In this document: positions 9,009-21,097 of the stretch, in pieces
Layout of the letters: the number at the start of each line of letters is the position of its first letter
Position numbering within the stretch: the first letter of the stretch is position 1
Source of the DNA: Hydractinia symbiolongicarpus
Lineage: Eukaryota; Cnidaria; Hydrozoa; Anthoathecata; Hydractiniidae
Assembly: GCF_029227915.1 (NCBI RefSeq)
Contig: NC_079888.1
Coordinates: 4,103,001-4,167,000, forward strand
Reading direction: 5' to 3'
DNA length: 64,000 nucleotides
The notes under the pieces: generated by a model
Told to the model about the DNA's origin: nothing
Databases searched by the model: none
The model's input: the letters and a program-made list of their open reading frames with translations, nothing else
Translations under genes and position numbers: made by a program

Positions 9009-11017
9009 CAGTACAGTCCAGATGTAAGCGTACGCGTACGCTCAACTTGCAAAAATAATTGCTTTCATTAAAAAAAACAATAGGATAGCGAGTTCCTTTC
9101 AAATTGCGCGAAAATAATTGCTTCGTGTTAAAAACAAAAGCATAGCAAGAAACATTGTTTAAAAACAATACTCTGCGCGAGAAAAAATTAAACGCGAAGG
9201 CTATTGAATTTTAATTTTTTTTTAACAACGAAACTAATTATAGTAACGCGATTTTAATCTGATATATTTAAAAAACACAAGCTCTTTTAAAAAAACAAGA
9301 AATGCAATGATCTAAATATTTAAAAAAAAACTAATGCTACTTTTAAAACTTTTAGTAATATTTCTTTATCGTCGAAACATATTTTTTAACATGCGAAACT
9401 TTAAAGTTCTTTTTATAAAAAGCAACGTTTAGCAACGCAAACGGGAAAACCCTACGTTCGGGACTTTTCCCTTCGCGATAAGATTTCAAAAACAAATTAA
9501 ATTTTAATACCGAAGAAAGAAAAAATCTAAAAATATAACTTTTGACGTTTTATAGTATCACCTACATTTTATTGTTAAAAACATTGTCTTTGTTTTTTTT
9601 CAGCGCAACAGCTCTATCTCTTAAAAGATTTAAACAATGCATCTCGCTGTCTATTTAGTTTTCGCGCAAATCTTTTATTTTATAAAACTATCAAACAATG
9701 GATCGCCATGTCACATTGATAGAGTTGATAACATTTTAAATACTTAAAACACTATCTAACGAAGCTTTCCTATCACCGTTCTTCGTTCTGTAACTTTCTA
9801 AAAAATCATTTCTATCGCCGCTCTTCGTTATTAAACTTTTAAAATGTGATATAACGAATCTTTTCTATAGCCTTTTTTTGTTTTTAACTTTTAAAATGCG
9901 ATCTAAAAAAAACATTCTATCGCCGTTTTCCGTTTTAAAACTTTAAAAATGCGATCTAAAAAAACAATTCTATCGCCGTTTTTCGTTTTAAAACTTTTAA
10001 AATGCGATCTAAAAAAACATTTCTATCGCCGTTTTTCGTTTTTAAACTTTTAAAATGCGATCTAAAAAAAACATTTCTATCGCCGTTTTCCGTTTTTATA
10101 CTTTTAAAATGCGATCTAAAAAAACAATTCTATCGCCGTTTTTCGTTTTAAAACTTTTAAAATGCGATCTAAAAAAACATTTCTATCGCCGTTTTTCGTT
10201 TTTAAACTTTTAAAATGCGATCTAAAAAAAACATTTCTATCGCCGTTTTTCGTTTTTATACTTTTAAAATGCGATCTAAAAACATTTCTATCGCTGTTTT
10301 TAGTTTTAAAATTTAAAAATGCGATCTAAAAAAACATTTCTATCGCCGTTTTTCGTTTTTAAACTTTTAAAATGCGATCTAAAAAAAACATTTCTATCGC
10401 CGTTTTTCGTTTTTAAAATTTTAAAATGCGATCTAAAAAAACAATTCTATCGCCGTTTTTCGTTTTAAAACTTTTAAAATGCGATCTAAAAAAACATTTC
10501 TATCGCCGTTTTTCGTTTTTAAACTTTTAAAATGCGATCTAAAAAAAACATTTCTATCGCCGTTTTTCGTTTTTAAAGTTTTAAAATGCAATCTAAAAAA
10601 AACATTTCTATTAAAATTAAAGTTTCAATCTTTGTTAAAATATAATAATTTCTATCGCTTAAATCCTTTATTTCACCCGCGCAACCAACAATGCCTTCTC
10701 GCTAGTTTATTTAGTTTCCACGCAAAACAATTGTTTAATAAAACTATTAAACAATGGCTCTTCGTGTCACATTGATAGAGTTGATAACATTTGCAATTAT
10801 GCTATTGGGAATAGTTATGTTAACACTATTTAACAATAGTTACGCGCAGTTATAATAAGCTATTTTTTCTTCGATAATCTTTTGTTTTTTACGCGCAAGT
10901 TAATGACTTACAAGACTCGCAAGATAATTAATAAGAACAAAAGACAAACAACTACCGCCTCCGAGAAAAAGGTGTGAAACTTGAGCGTACGCGTACGCTT
11001 ACATCTGGACTGTACTG
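9009..11017. mobile_element. Non-autonomous DNA transposon with perfect 37-bp terminal inverted repeats
   Basis: The left end (9009-9045) begins CAGTACAGTCCAGATGTAAG and the right end (10981-11017) is its exact reverse complement over 37 bases. Both ends are flanked by TA (9007-9008 and 11018-11019), the duplication made by Tc1/mariner-type transposases, and the CAGT start also fits that superfamily. The repeats include the palindrome GCGTACGCGTACGC. No transposase frame is present; much of the interior is a minisatellite. The identity of the two ends suggests fairly recent movement. Confidence 0.85.
9785..10615. repeat. Minisatellite of about 53 bp inside the DNA transposon
   Basis: About fifteen copies of a 52-53 base unit containing 'AAAATGCGATCTAAAAAA' and 'TTCTATCGCCGTTTTTCG' run head to tail; the GCGATCT landmark recurs at 9898, 9951 and 10004 and onward. 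Units differ by A/T run length and single substitutions. The 98-codon frame at 10479-10775 is a translation of this array and not a gene. Confidence 0.85.
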
Positions 11018-11204
11018 TAAAGGTTAGCCATGTTTGATGTTTGGTGCCTTATTGTCTATCCTTATTCATAGGAATTACTTTTTCTTAGTTATAAAGATAA
11101 AGAACCAATATTGAACTAAACTGCTAAGTTGACATGAACGCTGCTAGAAAATATCCAGTGAGTGAATTCATTTTTTATGGGGAAATGGGAAAGTGATTTT
11201 CAAT

Positions 11205-11960
11205 ATAATAAACTAGTCGATAAGGCCTGTGGAGAAATCCACTTAGGCAGGAGGGACAATGTAAAAATTGGTTATTTAAGACCTTTTGCTGATGTCAGCA
11301 GTGCATATGAAAAAACAAATTGACGAAATTCATTTTATCCGTTGTCTCTATTGTGTAGAGCTCGACACGCTCATGAAGAGAATGTATGTGATCATGTGAT
11401 TTTGATGAACGGTTAATGATATATAAGGGTTTAAAAAATATGCTGACGTCAGCAAAGACCCGCGAAAACAAACAAAATTAATTTTTAGAAATTTGTATAC
11501 CTGTTGGCTTCAACGTATAGGTCTTTAAACGCTGATCAAGAAAATGTATAGGATCATGTATTGACAAACGGTTACGGAAATATGGGGGTTTAATTGATTT
11601 TTGATGACGTTATTAACCCGTCCATTCCGAAACGGATTCAGGGACCCAGGTTTCGGAAAATTACCCAAATTGGTCCTATCTGGTCCCTATTTACCCACGC
11701 GGGGAAAAATCATTGACACCACCTCGTTTCCAAGTTATTTGGCCTTAAATATTTAAGTGCACTGTAATGGCTTCATTAATTTAATATAGGATATTGACGT
11801 TAGTAGTAGTGTTATTGACGTCGCGCCGTAATGTCATAAAATTTAACATCCGAGACATAATTTTTTTTGGCGACATCAGAGAAAATTTCGGCGACATCAA
11901 AGGAAAATGACGATATCCACTATGACCGTCACATACACTTCGTATTATTATAAGAGATAG
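11205..11960. repeat. Interspersed repeat region with 'ctagtcg ... gtggaaa/tccac' type units
   Basis: The region contains 'ACTAGTCGATAAGGCCTGTGGA', resembling the start of the repeat at 53834-54075. Two similar blocks each carry 'TGCTGA(C/T)GTCAGCA', near 11290 and 11440. No coding frame is supported. It separates gene A from its expected N-terminal SET exon, which is not found upstream. Confidence 0.4.
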
Positions 11961-12128
11961 AAACGTTTTATGTAGTTATTTATATAACAAATATAGGTAT
12001 ACAAATTATTATATTGCAGCTTTTGGTAATGGTACACAAATGTTGCCCAAAAACTCTAATTCAAGATATTTTAAACTTTGTTTCTAATCCGTAAATAGTA
12101 TCTGAATAGTTTTTCTACTATATTTAAG

Positions 12129-12323
12129 CATTGATGCAACACATTCCAACTGCTTGGCGAGATTCGTGAACCATGCCCATCCCGGTGTGCCAATTGTAAA
12201 ATGGTGTTACTGGTTCGTGACAAAGTGCCGTATCTAGGCTTAAAGTCTCTAAAACTCATAAAGACTAATGAAGAGCTTAGATACGATTATGGTGATAAAT
12301 GCATGTTGTCTTTGAGAAAGCAG
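12129..12323 (+). pseudogene. Gene A SET exon (C-terminal half, KMT5A-like) with frameshift
   Basis: The exon codes '(C)IDATHSNCLARFVNHAHPG', then after a one-base frame change near 12187-12193 'NCKMVLLVRDKVPYLGL' and 'TNEELRYDYGDK'. These are the SET hallmarks: CIDAT, the RFVNH SAM-binding box, the NC pair and the ELxYDYGD catalytic Tyr box. The exon starts in the same codon phase as the homologous exon of gene B at 53054, inside the codon before IDAT/VDAT. The frame loss means this SET domain is not translated whole unless it is an assembly error. Confidence 0.75.
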
Positions 12324-15300
12324 GTAATTTATTAACTCTAAGGAACTTTACTGTTATTTTGCTTCCAAATATTTACTGCATTTTTTTCTTATAGAAGAAC
12401 TTGTGTGTGCCATTACATTTAAAAGATATAGAGAATCAGGTAGAAATCATTATTTCTTGTAGTGTACAAAAGTAAAAAGTAAAAAATTTAAAGATCCAGA
12501 GAAGCAAATATTCTCACCAGGATTCTATAATTTCAATTCAAGTTATTAATTGATGTCAAATATTCTTGCACACAAGGCAGTTGTTTGGATTTTTGTGATC
12601 ACAAATAAGAAATGTAGTGTTTGTATTCTTGAGCTGTGATTTAAAAGAAGCTTCATTGTGAATTCACGTTTTCTATATTTGCACAAACAAAGTCAATTTT
12701 TTTCTTGCCTACTGCATGTTAAACTCGCATATTATCAAGGCTCAAAAAATTAGTGTGCTCAAGGTTCTGCTTCTGTTCTTTCTTCCACTACAAGTTATAT
12801 AAAAATAAACATCATATATATATATATGATGTTTATCTTCTATTCTTAGCTAAAAAAGATCTCCCATGCAAGTATTCTGAAACTGAAGGTATGTATTACA
12901 TCACTGAATTTCATTTCCTAATAATAAACTAGTAGCAAGCGCTGTTTTTATGTTGCATATTTCCTGAGATGTTAATATATAAAACTAGCATTCTTGTTTA
13001 TTCAATTTTTGTACGATTGCTTAATTAATAACTAAAACTTTTGCTTGTTATTTCAATTTATCAATGATTTCATTGTAGGAAGGGCAAAAAACTGTAATTG
13101 AGGTAGAAGGTGAGCACACTTACAATGAGAAGTATAACCTTTCATCAATAACGTGTATTGTGACACAATTATTTTATAGTATTAAAAGAGCCTTACATGA
13201 TTATCAGAGATCGTGAAAAGTAAGTAGCTCTCTCCTTTCTTGTGTAGTTTTAACGTGTTCAGTAAATAAAAATAATAATGATTTGGCTTTATTACAACCT
13301 GAATCTCATGATTAAATTTGAATTGTTAACGTTAACGTATTGTTAATATGCCTGTTTCTTTATTATGTTTTTAGTTTGTTCAAGCCATTAATATATAAGA
13401 CGAAGATCCCTAATCTTCACTTTGAAAAGGGTTGTCTGTTTGAAATCGACAAGGAAATCACAAGACATGACTCGTGTGATACAAGGCATCTTAACAGTTC
13501 ACATCTAAATTAGTATTCTCTATGGTGCTCTTTTTTATTCCTAGGGTCACTATTTTAAAGTAAGAGTCTGTGTGTTTTAATTTTATGCTAACTACAACTT
13601 CTTAACTGTTTCTGGAAAAGCATTACTTGGTGCTTTGCAGCTAGTGGGCGGCAAAAAACTTTTTTTATGGTATGACAAATCAACAACGTAGAAAATGCCT
13701 AGATGTATTTTCTACAATTCCTGCATTACACGTTGTTTTTTGAAAGGTAACCGTATTTTGACCTGAGCCTCAATTTTCTTTGCAAAATGACTGAATATAG
13801 GCTCAAATTTTCTTATTTTATTCTTATTTTTTATTCCTCTTTGTTTTCTTTATAAATAACTACTATATTTTATCGACATTTGAAATAACATTTTTATTGA
13901 AGAAAAAAAGACCTCTTTTGTTATTTTGGGATAAAACTTTGTTAGTAATTAATTCCACTATTTTGAATACATTTTGCCTCCAGAGATCCATGAATGCTGT
14001 ATAGCTACTTTACTGAAAAAAAAGAAACTTGATTGTGTTCTTCTGAAATTACGGTGATTTTGGTAACTGTAAATCTAAATATCAAGATCTTTAAAAATTG
14101 AATCTTGACAAGCTGAAACTGGGGATTTTCCTAAAATGTTTTTACGATTTCAAGGTTTTTGAGCGTCATCTAATAATCTACACATTTGTAAAAGAAAGCG
14201 CAAAAGTATTCGTTTTATCATAACTCCAACAACGTCTCTTAAGATCCTTTCTATTAATGTTCACGTAATAAATATGTTCTTCCTAGACCTCAAGATGTTG
14301 CCGATGATGGCTTTTGTGAATGTTGCAAGATACGTTACACATCACTACAACATGTATATGTATGCTATGACCCCTTTTTTTCTTGTAGATCAAATCTGTT
14401 TCTTGGATACAAGATTTATATCGATGGAAAAATAAAGTTGATAGTTTTTTGACAGAAAGACTCATTTAGCTATTGTTATTGTTTTGATAGCCCCTCGACA
14501 GTGATCGTCATAATAGCTTCGTTACTACAAAAAATTATGATAAAGTAGACCAGTTGATAGCTAAAGAAGTTGGTTGTGGCGACTTTGTCGAAGCATGCAA
14601 GAAGAAAGCTGCTAAAAAGTATGTACTTAGAAATAATAGGAAATGTGATTTTAGAGAGGTATGTTATATTATAAGTAGTTACATGAAACTACACATTTAG
14701 TATGTTGTATTAGTTCATCAAAATGATAATAGTATGACACATTAACAGAAGTGAATGTCAGTAATTTAGAACAACTCTTACGAGGAAAAGTATTAGAAGC
14801 AGATACGTTTTATTCTTTCTCAGTCATAATATATAATAGTCTTTTTATATTAGCTATTAGGTTTTGATAAAGAAAAATAAATCTTCAGGACATTCTCCAA
14901 ATAAATAATTAGCTATCATTTTTTGCGTGCATTTCCGAATATATGTGAAAAAACGCTAATATTTTTTCATCTCACGCTAATATTTTTGCTTCATAGTTTT
15001 TGAGCGTCAGTTTTTTTACTTTGATTTCTAAGTGATATCCGTCGTTTCGTAGTTCATAAGCAAAAGCGATATGTCCCAATTAGAGTTATGATTTGTTACA
15101 TTCGCTCTTTTTGCATCAGCATTATGTCAAGTACCTATCTGTTTTTAATAAAAATTTCTGGTGCTGTGTATGAAAGAAGATTGGTCCAAACTCCAGTTAA
15201 TCTGCTAACGACAAGATGATCTCATCGTTGGACTAGCATTCACATTCGCGTGCAAATTCACTTATATCAAGTAGAGTAAAAAGAAAATCTAGGATGCTAG

Positions 15301-17718
15301 TTAGTAATAGGACGTTAACTTTTGAGTAAGCTGGTTTTAAATAGAAGCGTCTACAGTGATAAATCTAATTGTAAGTATTTTTAGTCTTTAAGTTACCTAG
15401 TTAGTAAACCAGCTACACAGTTTAAACAGTAGTTGCAATACGAATTACAACTTATTATTATTATTCAGTACAGTTTAAAGGTGTTAAAAACTCAAAGTAG
15501 TAGTATTATATGACAATATATAATGACCACATACACTTATCGGTTAAAAATTGATAATCCGTATTATAATCTACATCGATTTTAGGTGCTGGCTTAATTG
15601 CAAAGATGATTCACTAGCGAAAGTGTAGGGAGTCAGAACACTATATATGGAATAGGAACATCTGGTTCAGAGCTGCCAAAATTTATCTGTTCTTCCATCC
15701 ACGATATTTATTGAACATTTGCAACAAACATGCATCAAACATTCGCAATAAGATGAAAATAAATTTACACAAGTTATTGACTTGATCAATTTATGGCTTG
15801 AAATTCATTAAAAGTATTATAGAACATTCAATTTATTGTTAGGTTATGCTATAAATGTTTTTCTATTTACAAAACATAGCATTTTAATTGTAATTCATAT
15901 TTCTTCTTATTGGAAAAAAGATTATATTTTATTATATATTTTTGGCTCTTTACAAAGACAAGCTTGTCACGCATGTCAGAAAATTTGAGTGAGGAACAAT
16001 GATGTTTTATGATCTCGCACGTTTGTGTCTAAAATACTACCTCGTAGCCAAAACAATTTACCTAGGACTTGTGACCAATTTAGCCTGCTAGCATTTTTAC
16101 AAAGTTTAAAAACAAATTGATGGTGTAGCTATAAGCTTCCCCTTAGGGCCTCCCTTAGCAAGTATTTTGAAAAGTTGTCCTACAGAATTTACGCCTATCT
16201 TTTATAGACGTTATTTGGCGTAAAGGTGATTCCTTAGTAAATAATTTATTTAGGAAATCTACGTTTGGTGGTGTTGTTGTTGTAATAATTGTATTAGTGT
16301 ATGAAAAACTTTCCATGATTCCTAGTAGATATTGCACGAAAGGATATCGACTTTGATAGTTTGATGAAAAAAGAAGCTGAACATTTAAACTTTGAAACTA
16401 TTTTTTCAGTTTGCTTTTAGGCGGCTAGCTAATTATTTCATTGGCCAGGTTGGTCATGTCAAACTCTGTCTATTTGTCACGCTTCCTCAAGTTTACCCGC
16501 AAGCTCAGAACCCTTTCTCATTCTTTAACAAAAATAGTCAAATATGTTTTCCATCCTGGAATTTGGCATTGGAAATCTACGAGTGATGATGTGAATTAAT
16601 CCCAACATCACTCGTGAATTCTCAAGGCGTTTTTAGGTAGAAACGCACGATTAGCGATTTTTGTTACACATGATAGTACGTAGTTCATGGACAAATGGCA
16701 TATGTTCGCAACACGAATTCTTTTTCACGCACAAGTAAAAGGACAGTCTTTTATACGTGAAATTTTTAGTTTTTATAAGGTGAGGTTTTTCTTGCAAGCA
16801 ACACTTTTCCCAATGGAATGTTTCTCATTATTAAGTGATCGATAAATATAACTTAAAATTGGTAGTATTTATTAACATGGCTCTGAATTTGTAACAACCA
16901 TATTAACACTGACATTGGCCAGCATATGCGATATACTCCTGTTAAGCGACCTTTAATTGCTGTAAGTAGCGGATCTGCTTCTGTTTAAATCTGCAGTTTT
17001 TGATTCTTTTTATAAGATGCTAGTTTTTTTAAGGTTTCGTTTCCTTACTTTGACGTTAAATAATCATATCTTTTCTGAATTTAATCGCGATTCCTGATTA
17101 ATCCTGAAAATTTTGTAACTGAGAAAATATATTTTGGTAAGCTGTAAATACAACTTATGGGAGGTGTTAAAAAACGCATTTAGCACCGCTCATACATTGC
17201 ATATTGTGCTATTCACATGGAAGGCAAATAAACTTGAGAATTAGCTTTAACCTGAGATTAACTAAATGACATTTTCACATTTTTCAGGAAACTGTAAGTA
17301 CAGCAAGTAGTGTGCCACAGCAAAAATCTTTATTTAGAGTAAGTAGTAGGTTTAATTTTTTGGTACGCTCTCCAAAGATTATCAGAGGTACAATGTGTAT
17401 AATGTATTGCCGTGAATGTTCTTGGAAGAAATATCATTTAGAAATACTTATTTTTCTTTCTTTCTGTTATACTAGGGCAAGAGAAGAAGTTTATTTTGCG
17501 ATAAAGATGTTCAACTGCTACGTCAAAAGTGCTCGTATATTATTGCTAATGGTCCTTTAACGAAACAAGGTGTCACTAAGGCGTTGGAAGGGGAAGATAT
17601 ACTAAAAAATTTACTTTTGTACAAATTCGTACTCGTTTGCACTCCGAAAGAAAACAACTATGAACACATCTGTTCCATGAACTTATGCCAGTCATTAAAA
17701 CGAATAACTCTTCGTTAA
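12129..17718 (+). CDS. Gene A: chimeric SET / Dbf4-like protein, 5'-incomplete, one frameshift
   Basis: Exons read from GT-AG signals and phase: 12129-12323 (SET C-terminal half), 12395-12439, 12850-12888, 13079-13109, 13180-13219, 13375 to about 13480 (Dbf4 motif M), 14287-14353 and 14491-14658 (Dbf4-type zinc finger), possibly 16326 to about 16400, 17288-17338, and 17476-17718 with the stop. Phases agree at every junction from 12323 to 13375. The splice from the motif M exon to 14287 is unresolved. The SET exon contains a single-base frame loss near 12190. Dbf4 is the regulatory subunit of Cdc7 kinase in replication initiation; KMT5A-type SET proteins methylate histone H4 lysine 20. The fusion is inferred from exon phase; a recent pseudogene or two adjacent gene remnants cannot be excluded. 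Confidence 0.55.
13180..13515 (+). CDS. Gene A Dbf4 motif M exons
   Basis: Exon 13180-13219 joins 13375 onward in phase to give 'EPYMIIRDRENLFKPLIYKT' followed by 'KIPNLHFEKGCLFE'. The spacing of P-Y, the D, the (R/K)PL core, P-x-L-x-F and G-C-x-F matches Dbf4 motif M, the segment that binds the Cdc7 kinase. The frame reaches a stop at 13513-13515 unless a donor is used earlier; a TC/GTGTGA donor near 13480 would keep phase with the next exon but is weak. Confidence 0.6.
14287..14658 (+). CDS. Gene A Dbf4-type (motif C) zinc finger exons
   Basis: Exon 14287-14353 reads 'PQDVADDGFCECCKIRYTSL' and ends in QH. Exon 14491-14658 continues 'PLDSDRHNSFVTTKNYDKVD' and on to 'QLIAKEVGCGDFVEACKK'. Cys-x2-Cys, the later His residues, the aromatic H..F and N-Y-x-x-V/L-D all fit the Dbf4-type zinc finger, which contacts Cdc7. 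The His spacing is one residue longer than usual, which could mean the splice site is slightly misplaced. Confidence 0.65.
14659..16325. other. Gene A intron, nothing else recognised
   Basis: Non-coding AT-rich DNA between predicted exons; no conserved frame, TE or RNA gene was seen. Confidence 0.4.
17476..17718 (+). CDS. Gene A terminal exon
   Basis: An acceptor at 17471-17475 opens an 80-codon exon to a TAA stop. It reads 'GKRRSLFCDKDVQLLRQKCS' and later 'PLTKQGVTKALEGEDILKNL'. The shape (aromatic-x-x-x-x-V-x-L-L at the start and a short helix pair after it) loosely resembles the terminal exon of gene B, but the similarity is weak. The preceding exon 17288-17338 (ETVSTASSVPQQ...) joins in phase 0. 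Confidence 0.5.
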   Translation, partial: GKRRSLFCDKDVQLLRQKCSYIIANGPLTKQGVTKALEGEDILKNLLLYKFVLVCTPKENNYEHICSMNLCQSLKRITLR

Positions 17719-19329
17719 AATTATTTAACATGTTAATGTTCTGCTTTTGTTTCTTTACTAATTGTTCTTATAATTGATGTTGCATGTTATCCCAGAGGCA
17801 GCACTGCTAACACGCACGATACTGTACTTTCCTAACTTTGACGACGATTATAATACTGAGTTAATTTTTGACAACTAGTTTTAATTAATGAAACTAAGTT
17901 TTGCTAAGCTGACATTTTCTTTAAATACAACCTTGATTAGACAAAATGTGTTTTCTTGCTTAATTTCATTTTGTGTATATAACGCTTGATGCACTGCTTT
18001 CTACAGTTTATATTTTGTTTATGAGCTGTAAAGGCATTGGTCTTCTCTACTACATCCTATGTATGATTCTGTTTTAGCAAACTTAAATCTTCTTGTTATT
18101 ACACCCTCTACTTTCGTAATTTGTATAAGCACGTGTTTTACGAACTCGTTTAAAAGTTAGAATTCAATTTAAAGTTTTCAGATTGTACTTTTAACCACAC
18201 GTTTTTAAAGAAAAAATTAGCTTTAATGTAGACTGAAATATCTCTTGTTTGTATATAGTGGAAAATTTTGTGTATAATGTAAATATAAATTGAGATATGG
18301 ATCAGGGACATGTAAACTACTACCTACACTTTATTGGACTTGTCTACTACTTTTCCGACATGCATACCTGAACTATTAAACTATTTATTAAAGTAATGGT
18401 TGCTGAAAATATCGACATTGCTGTTGCTGAAAGTATCATAGGTGAAGTCATTGGTCAAGAAGCCTTTTCTTCGACGAATAAAATTTTAGCAAAAAGTATT
18501 TGTATATGATATTAGTAAATTGGTTTGGCCTTGTTCGTTTCGGTTGATATTCTTAACAGTATCGAAAATTTAAAAAGTCTGGCGCTCACCATAGGCAAAC
18601 TGGTGGTCTCTTAGGCCGTCGCTTGAGCTGTTGTGAAAAAACTTACACGTCCGCAGATAACCGAATCGGAAAAAGTTGCACCACTGGTTGAAATATAAAA
18701 ATCGCATATAAAGCAATTGCATGATAACAAAACTTACGCTAATTTAATAATCGCTAGCCATGCACTTGTGGTATGCGGACAGCCGCCTCATGTAACAAGC
18801 CGCCGCCTAAGAGACTGCTTATAAACCCGAGGTAATTTTACGAAGACTGTCCAAATCTGCTACGGAAGGTGTAGTGGCATTTTCTATACTCTTTCTCTCT
18901 CTCCTGTTACTATAGGAAGAGCTCTGATACCAAATTCGCTTTGGTTTAATGTTAAAAACGCAGGTCAAATAGTTATCAGTCTTTTCTAACTTGCAAATAA
19001 AAACTCACAGCAGAATATAATACTCTCAACCTCAAAATAAAATACTCTTGTCGCGTATGTAGGGCTTAGATTTTGTCACTTGTAACAAGCAACCAAATTT
19101 AAAATTATTGAATCCGTTACATGAAATTAGTTTGAGGCATACAATCTATGTACTCTTTGCTTTTGTGTCATCAATACGTTTTATGTGTACTTTGTGTAGG
19201 CAATTTGGTTATGCAACATCTGCATCCGATCTATCAATCCTGCTACAATAAACTAGTACAACTGATACAAAACTGTGAGCCCTGCTACAAGAAACTATTC
19301 TTGTAATGCAAACTAGTCGACTAATATAA
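17719..19329. other. No recognisable feature
   Basis: AT-rich DNA downstream of gene A. No supported coding frame on either strand. Confidence 0.45.
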
Positions 19330-20240
19330 TGTTATCCCGCCCCGTTTAAAACCGTCAATCCTATTTCGAAAAGTCAGTTTCAGTAGTAGAGACCAATGGA
19401 CTAATTTTTTCATCATTTTATCTCGTATTTACTTGTCGTAAACGATTTTGGTCAAACATGCTACAATCCCGCCCGGTTTGAAACCATCAATTCTGTTACG
19501 GAAAGTCAGTTTCAGTACCACAGACTGGTCGACTAATACAATCCCGCTATTTCTTTCATCATTTTATCTTGTATTTACTTGTCGTAAGTGATTTTGGTCA
19601 AACATGCTACAATCCCGCCCGGTTTGAAACCATCAATTCTGTTACGGAAAGTCAGTTTCAGTAGTAGAGACTGGTAGACTAATACAATCCTACTATTTTT
19701 TTCATCATTTTATCTCGTATTTACATGTCGTAAACGATTTTGGTCAAACATGTTACAATATCGCCCCCTTTATAACCGTCAATCCTATTTCGAAAAGTCA
19801 GTTTCAGTAGTACAGACTAGTGGACCAATACAGTCCTGCTATTTTTATTCATCATTTTATCTCGTATTTACTTGTCGTAAGCGATTTTGGTCATACATGT
19901 AACAACCCCGCCCGGTTTGAAACCATCAATCCTATTACGGAAGGTCAGTTTCAGTAGTAGAGACTAATGGACTAATACAGTCCTGCTATTTTTATTCATC
20001 ACTTTATCTCGTATATACTTGTCGTAAGTGATTTTGGTCAATCATGTAATAATCTCGCCCGGTTTGAAACCATCAATCCTGTTACGAAAAGTCAGTTTCT
20101 GCTGAACTAGTCGACTAATACAATCCTACTACTTCTTTCAACATTTTATCTCATATTTACTTGTCTTAAACGATTTTTGTCAATCCATGCTACAATCCCG
20201 ACCGGTGAAACACCATCAATCCTATTACAGAAAACTTGTC
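19330..20240. repeat. Tandem repeat of about 146 bp, six copies
   Basis: Landmarks 'CCCGCCCGGTTTGAAACC', 'AAAGTCAGTTTCAGTA' and 'CATTTTATCTCGTATTTACT' recur at about 146-base spacing (near 19340, 19470, 19615, 19760, 19908, 20055 and 20200). Copies are 80-95% alike by eye. No coding potential. Confidence 0.85.
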
Positions 20241-20435
20241 TCAGTGATACAAACTAGAATAATATATAATGTTAATAGTTCTTTTAACACTTTGTCTTTT
20301 ATTTACGATAAACGATATTGGTCGTGAACATGATATATAATGCTGTAAAAACAAACATGAATGCGAGTTGCCGGGGTCAGGAAATACACTATCCTGTGAA
20401 AGTGTTTTGGGCATTGTTGGTTCCCAACAGCATAA

Positions 20436-21097
20436 CAGTTTCAATATCTATGTTTTGGTTTAGTTAAATTAAGTAGTAAGTAATAAAAAAGATTCACACG
20501 ACAACGCAACCTCCATACCAGGACCTGTAGCGTTTTCTGAGATGACAATGAAACGCTACAGGCCCTAAAAAAAAATTGCTTTCTGTCTCTTGTATCATTC
20601 CCTTTGATTTTACGACTATTATGTAAAATAATATTTTCACCATCGATTCCGGGATCAATGAAACCAAACAACGCAGTTAATATTTCAATACTTGACATGC
20701 CTGCATAACGTAGTTAGTATACTGTTGGCGCTTGGTAACGAGTTCTTTCTTCTTCTTAATAAGGTCTTCTGCTCCTGTATTATTGTCCTTAGTATTACTA
20801 TCAACAATGTCAAAATCGATTTCAGAAATATTACTAGCATTGTTTTCAGGTTCAACGGACAATTTACATGCTTTTCTTGGTGATAAACGCTACATTGGAG
20901 CTTTTCGGAGCCTTTCCTATTGAATATTGTTTTCTTACGCGAGAACAAAGTTTTTGCTCCCCTTGTCTCGTTTTTATGTGATTACGTAATCTTTTTATGA
21001 AAGTATTATTTCTGCTCATGTTCGTATATTTGACAAGAGAATAACGGAGAGTCGTATGACACTCAAATCTAGTAATGACGTAAACGGCAAACCTCAT
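20436..21097 (-). pseudogene. Possible decayed coding region, unknown
   Basis: Three consecutive minus-strand frames abut or overlap with different phases: 21097-20864, 20862-20677 ('SEIDFDIVDSNTKDNNTGAE', 'LIKKKKELVTKRQQYTNYVM') and 20698-20441 ('MSSIEILTALFGFIDPGIDG'). The composition looks protein-like, with an acidic stretch and then a lysine-rich helix. Together they could be one gene broken by frameshifts. No family was recognised and it may be chance. Confidence 0.25.

Noticed and set aside
10479-10775. 98-codon plus-strand frame with repeated 'KKTFLSPFFVFK' units
   Set aside because: Translation of the 53-bp minisatellite inside the DNA transposon; no family features.
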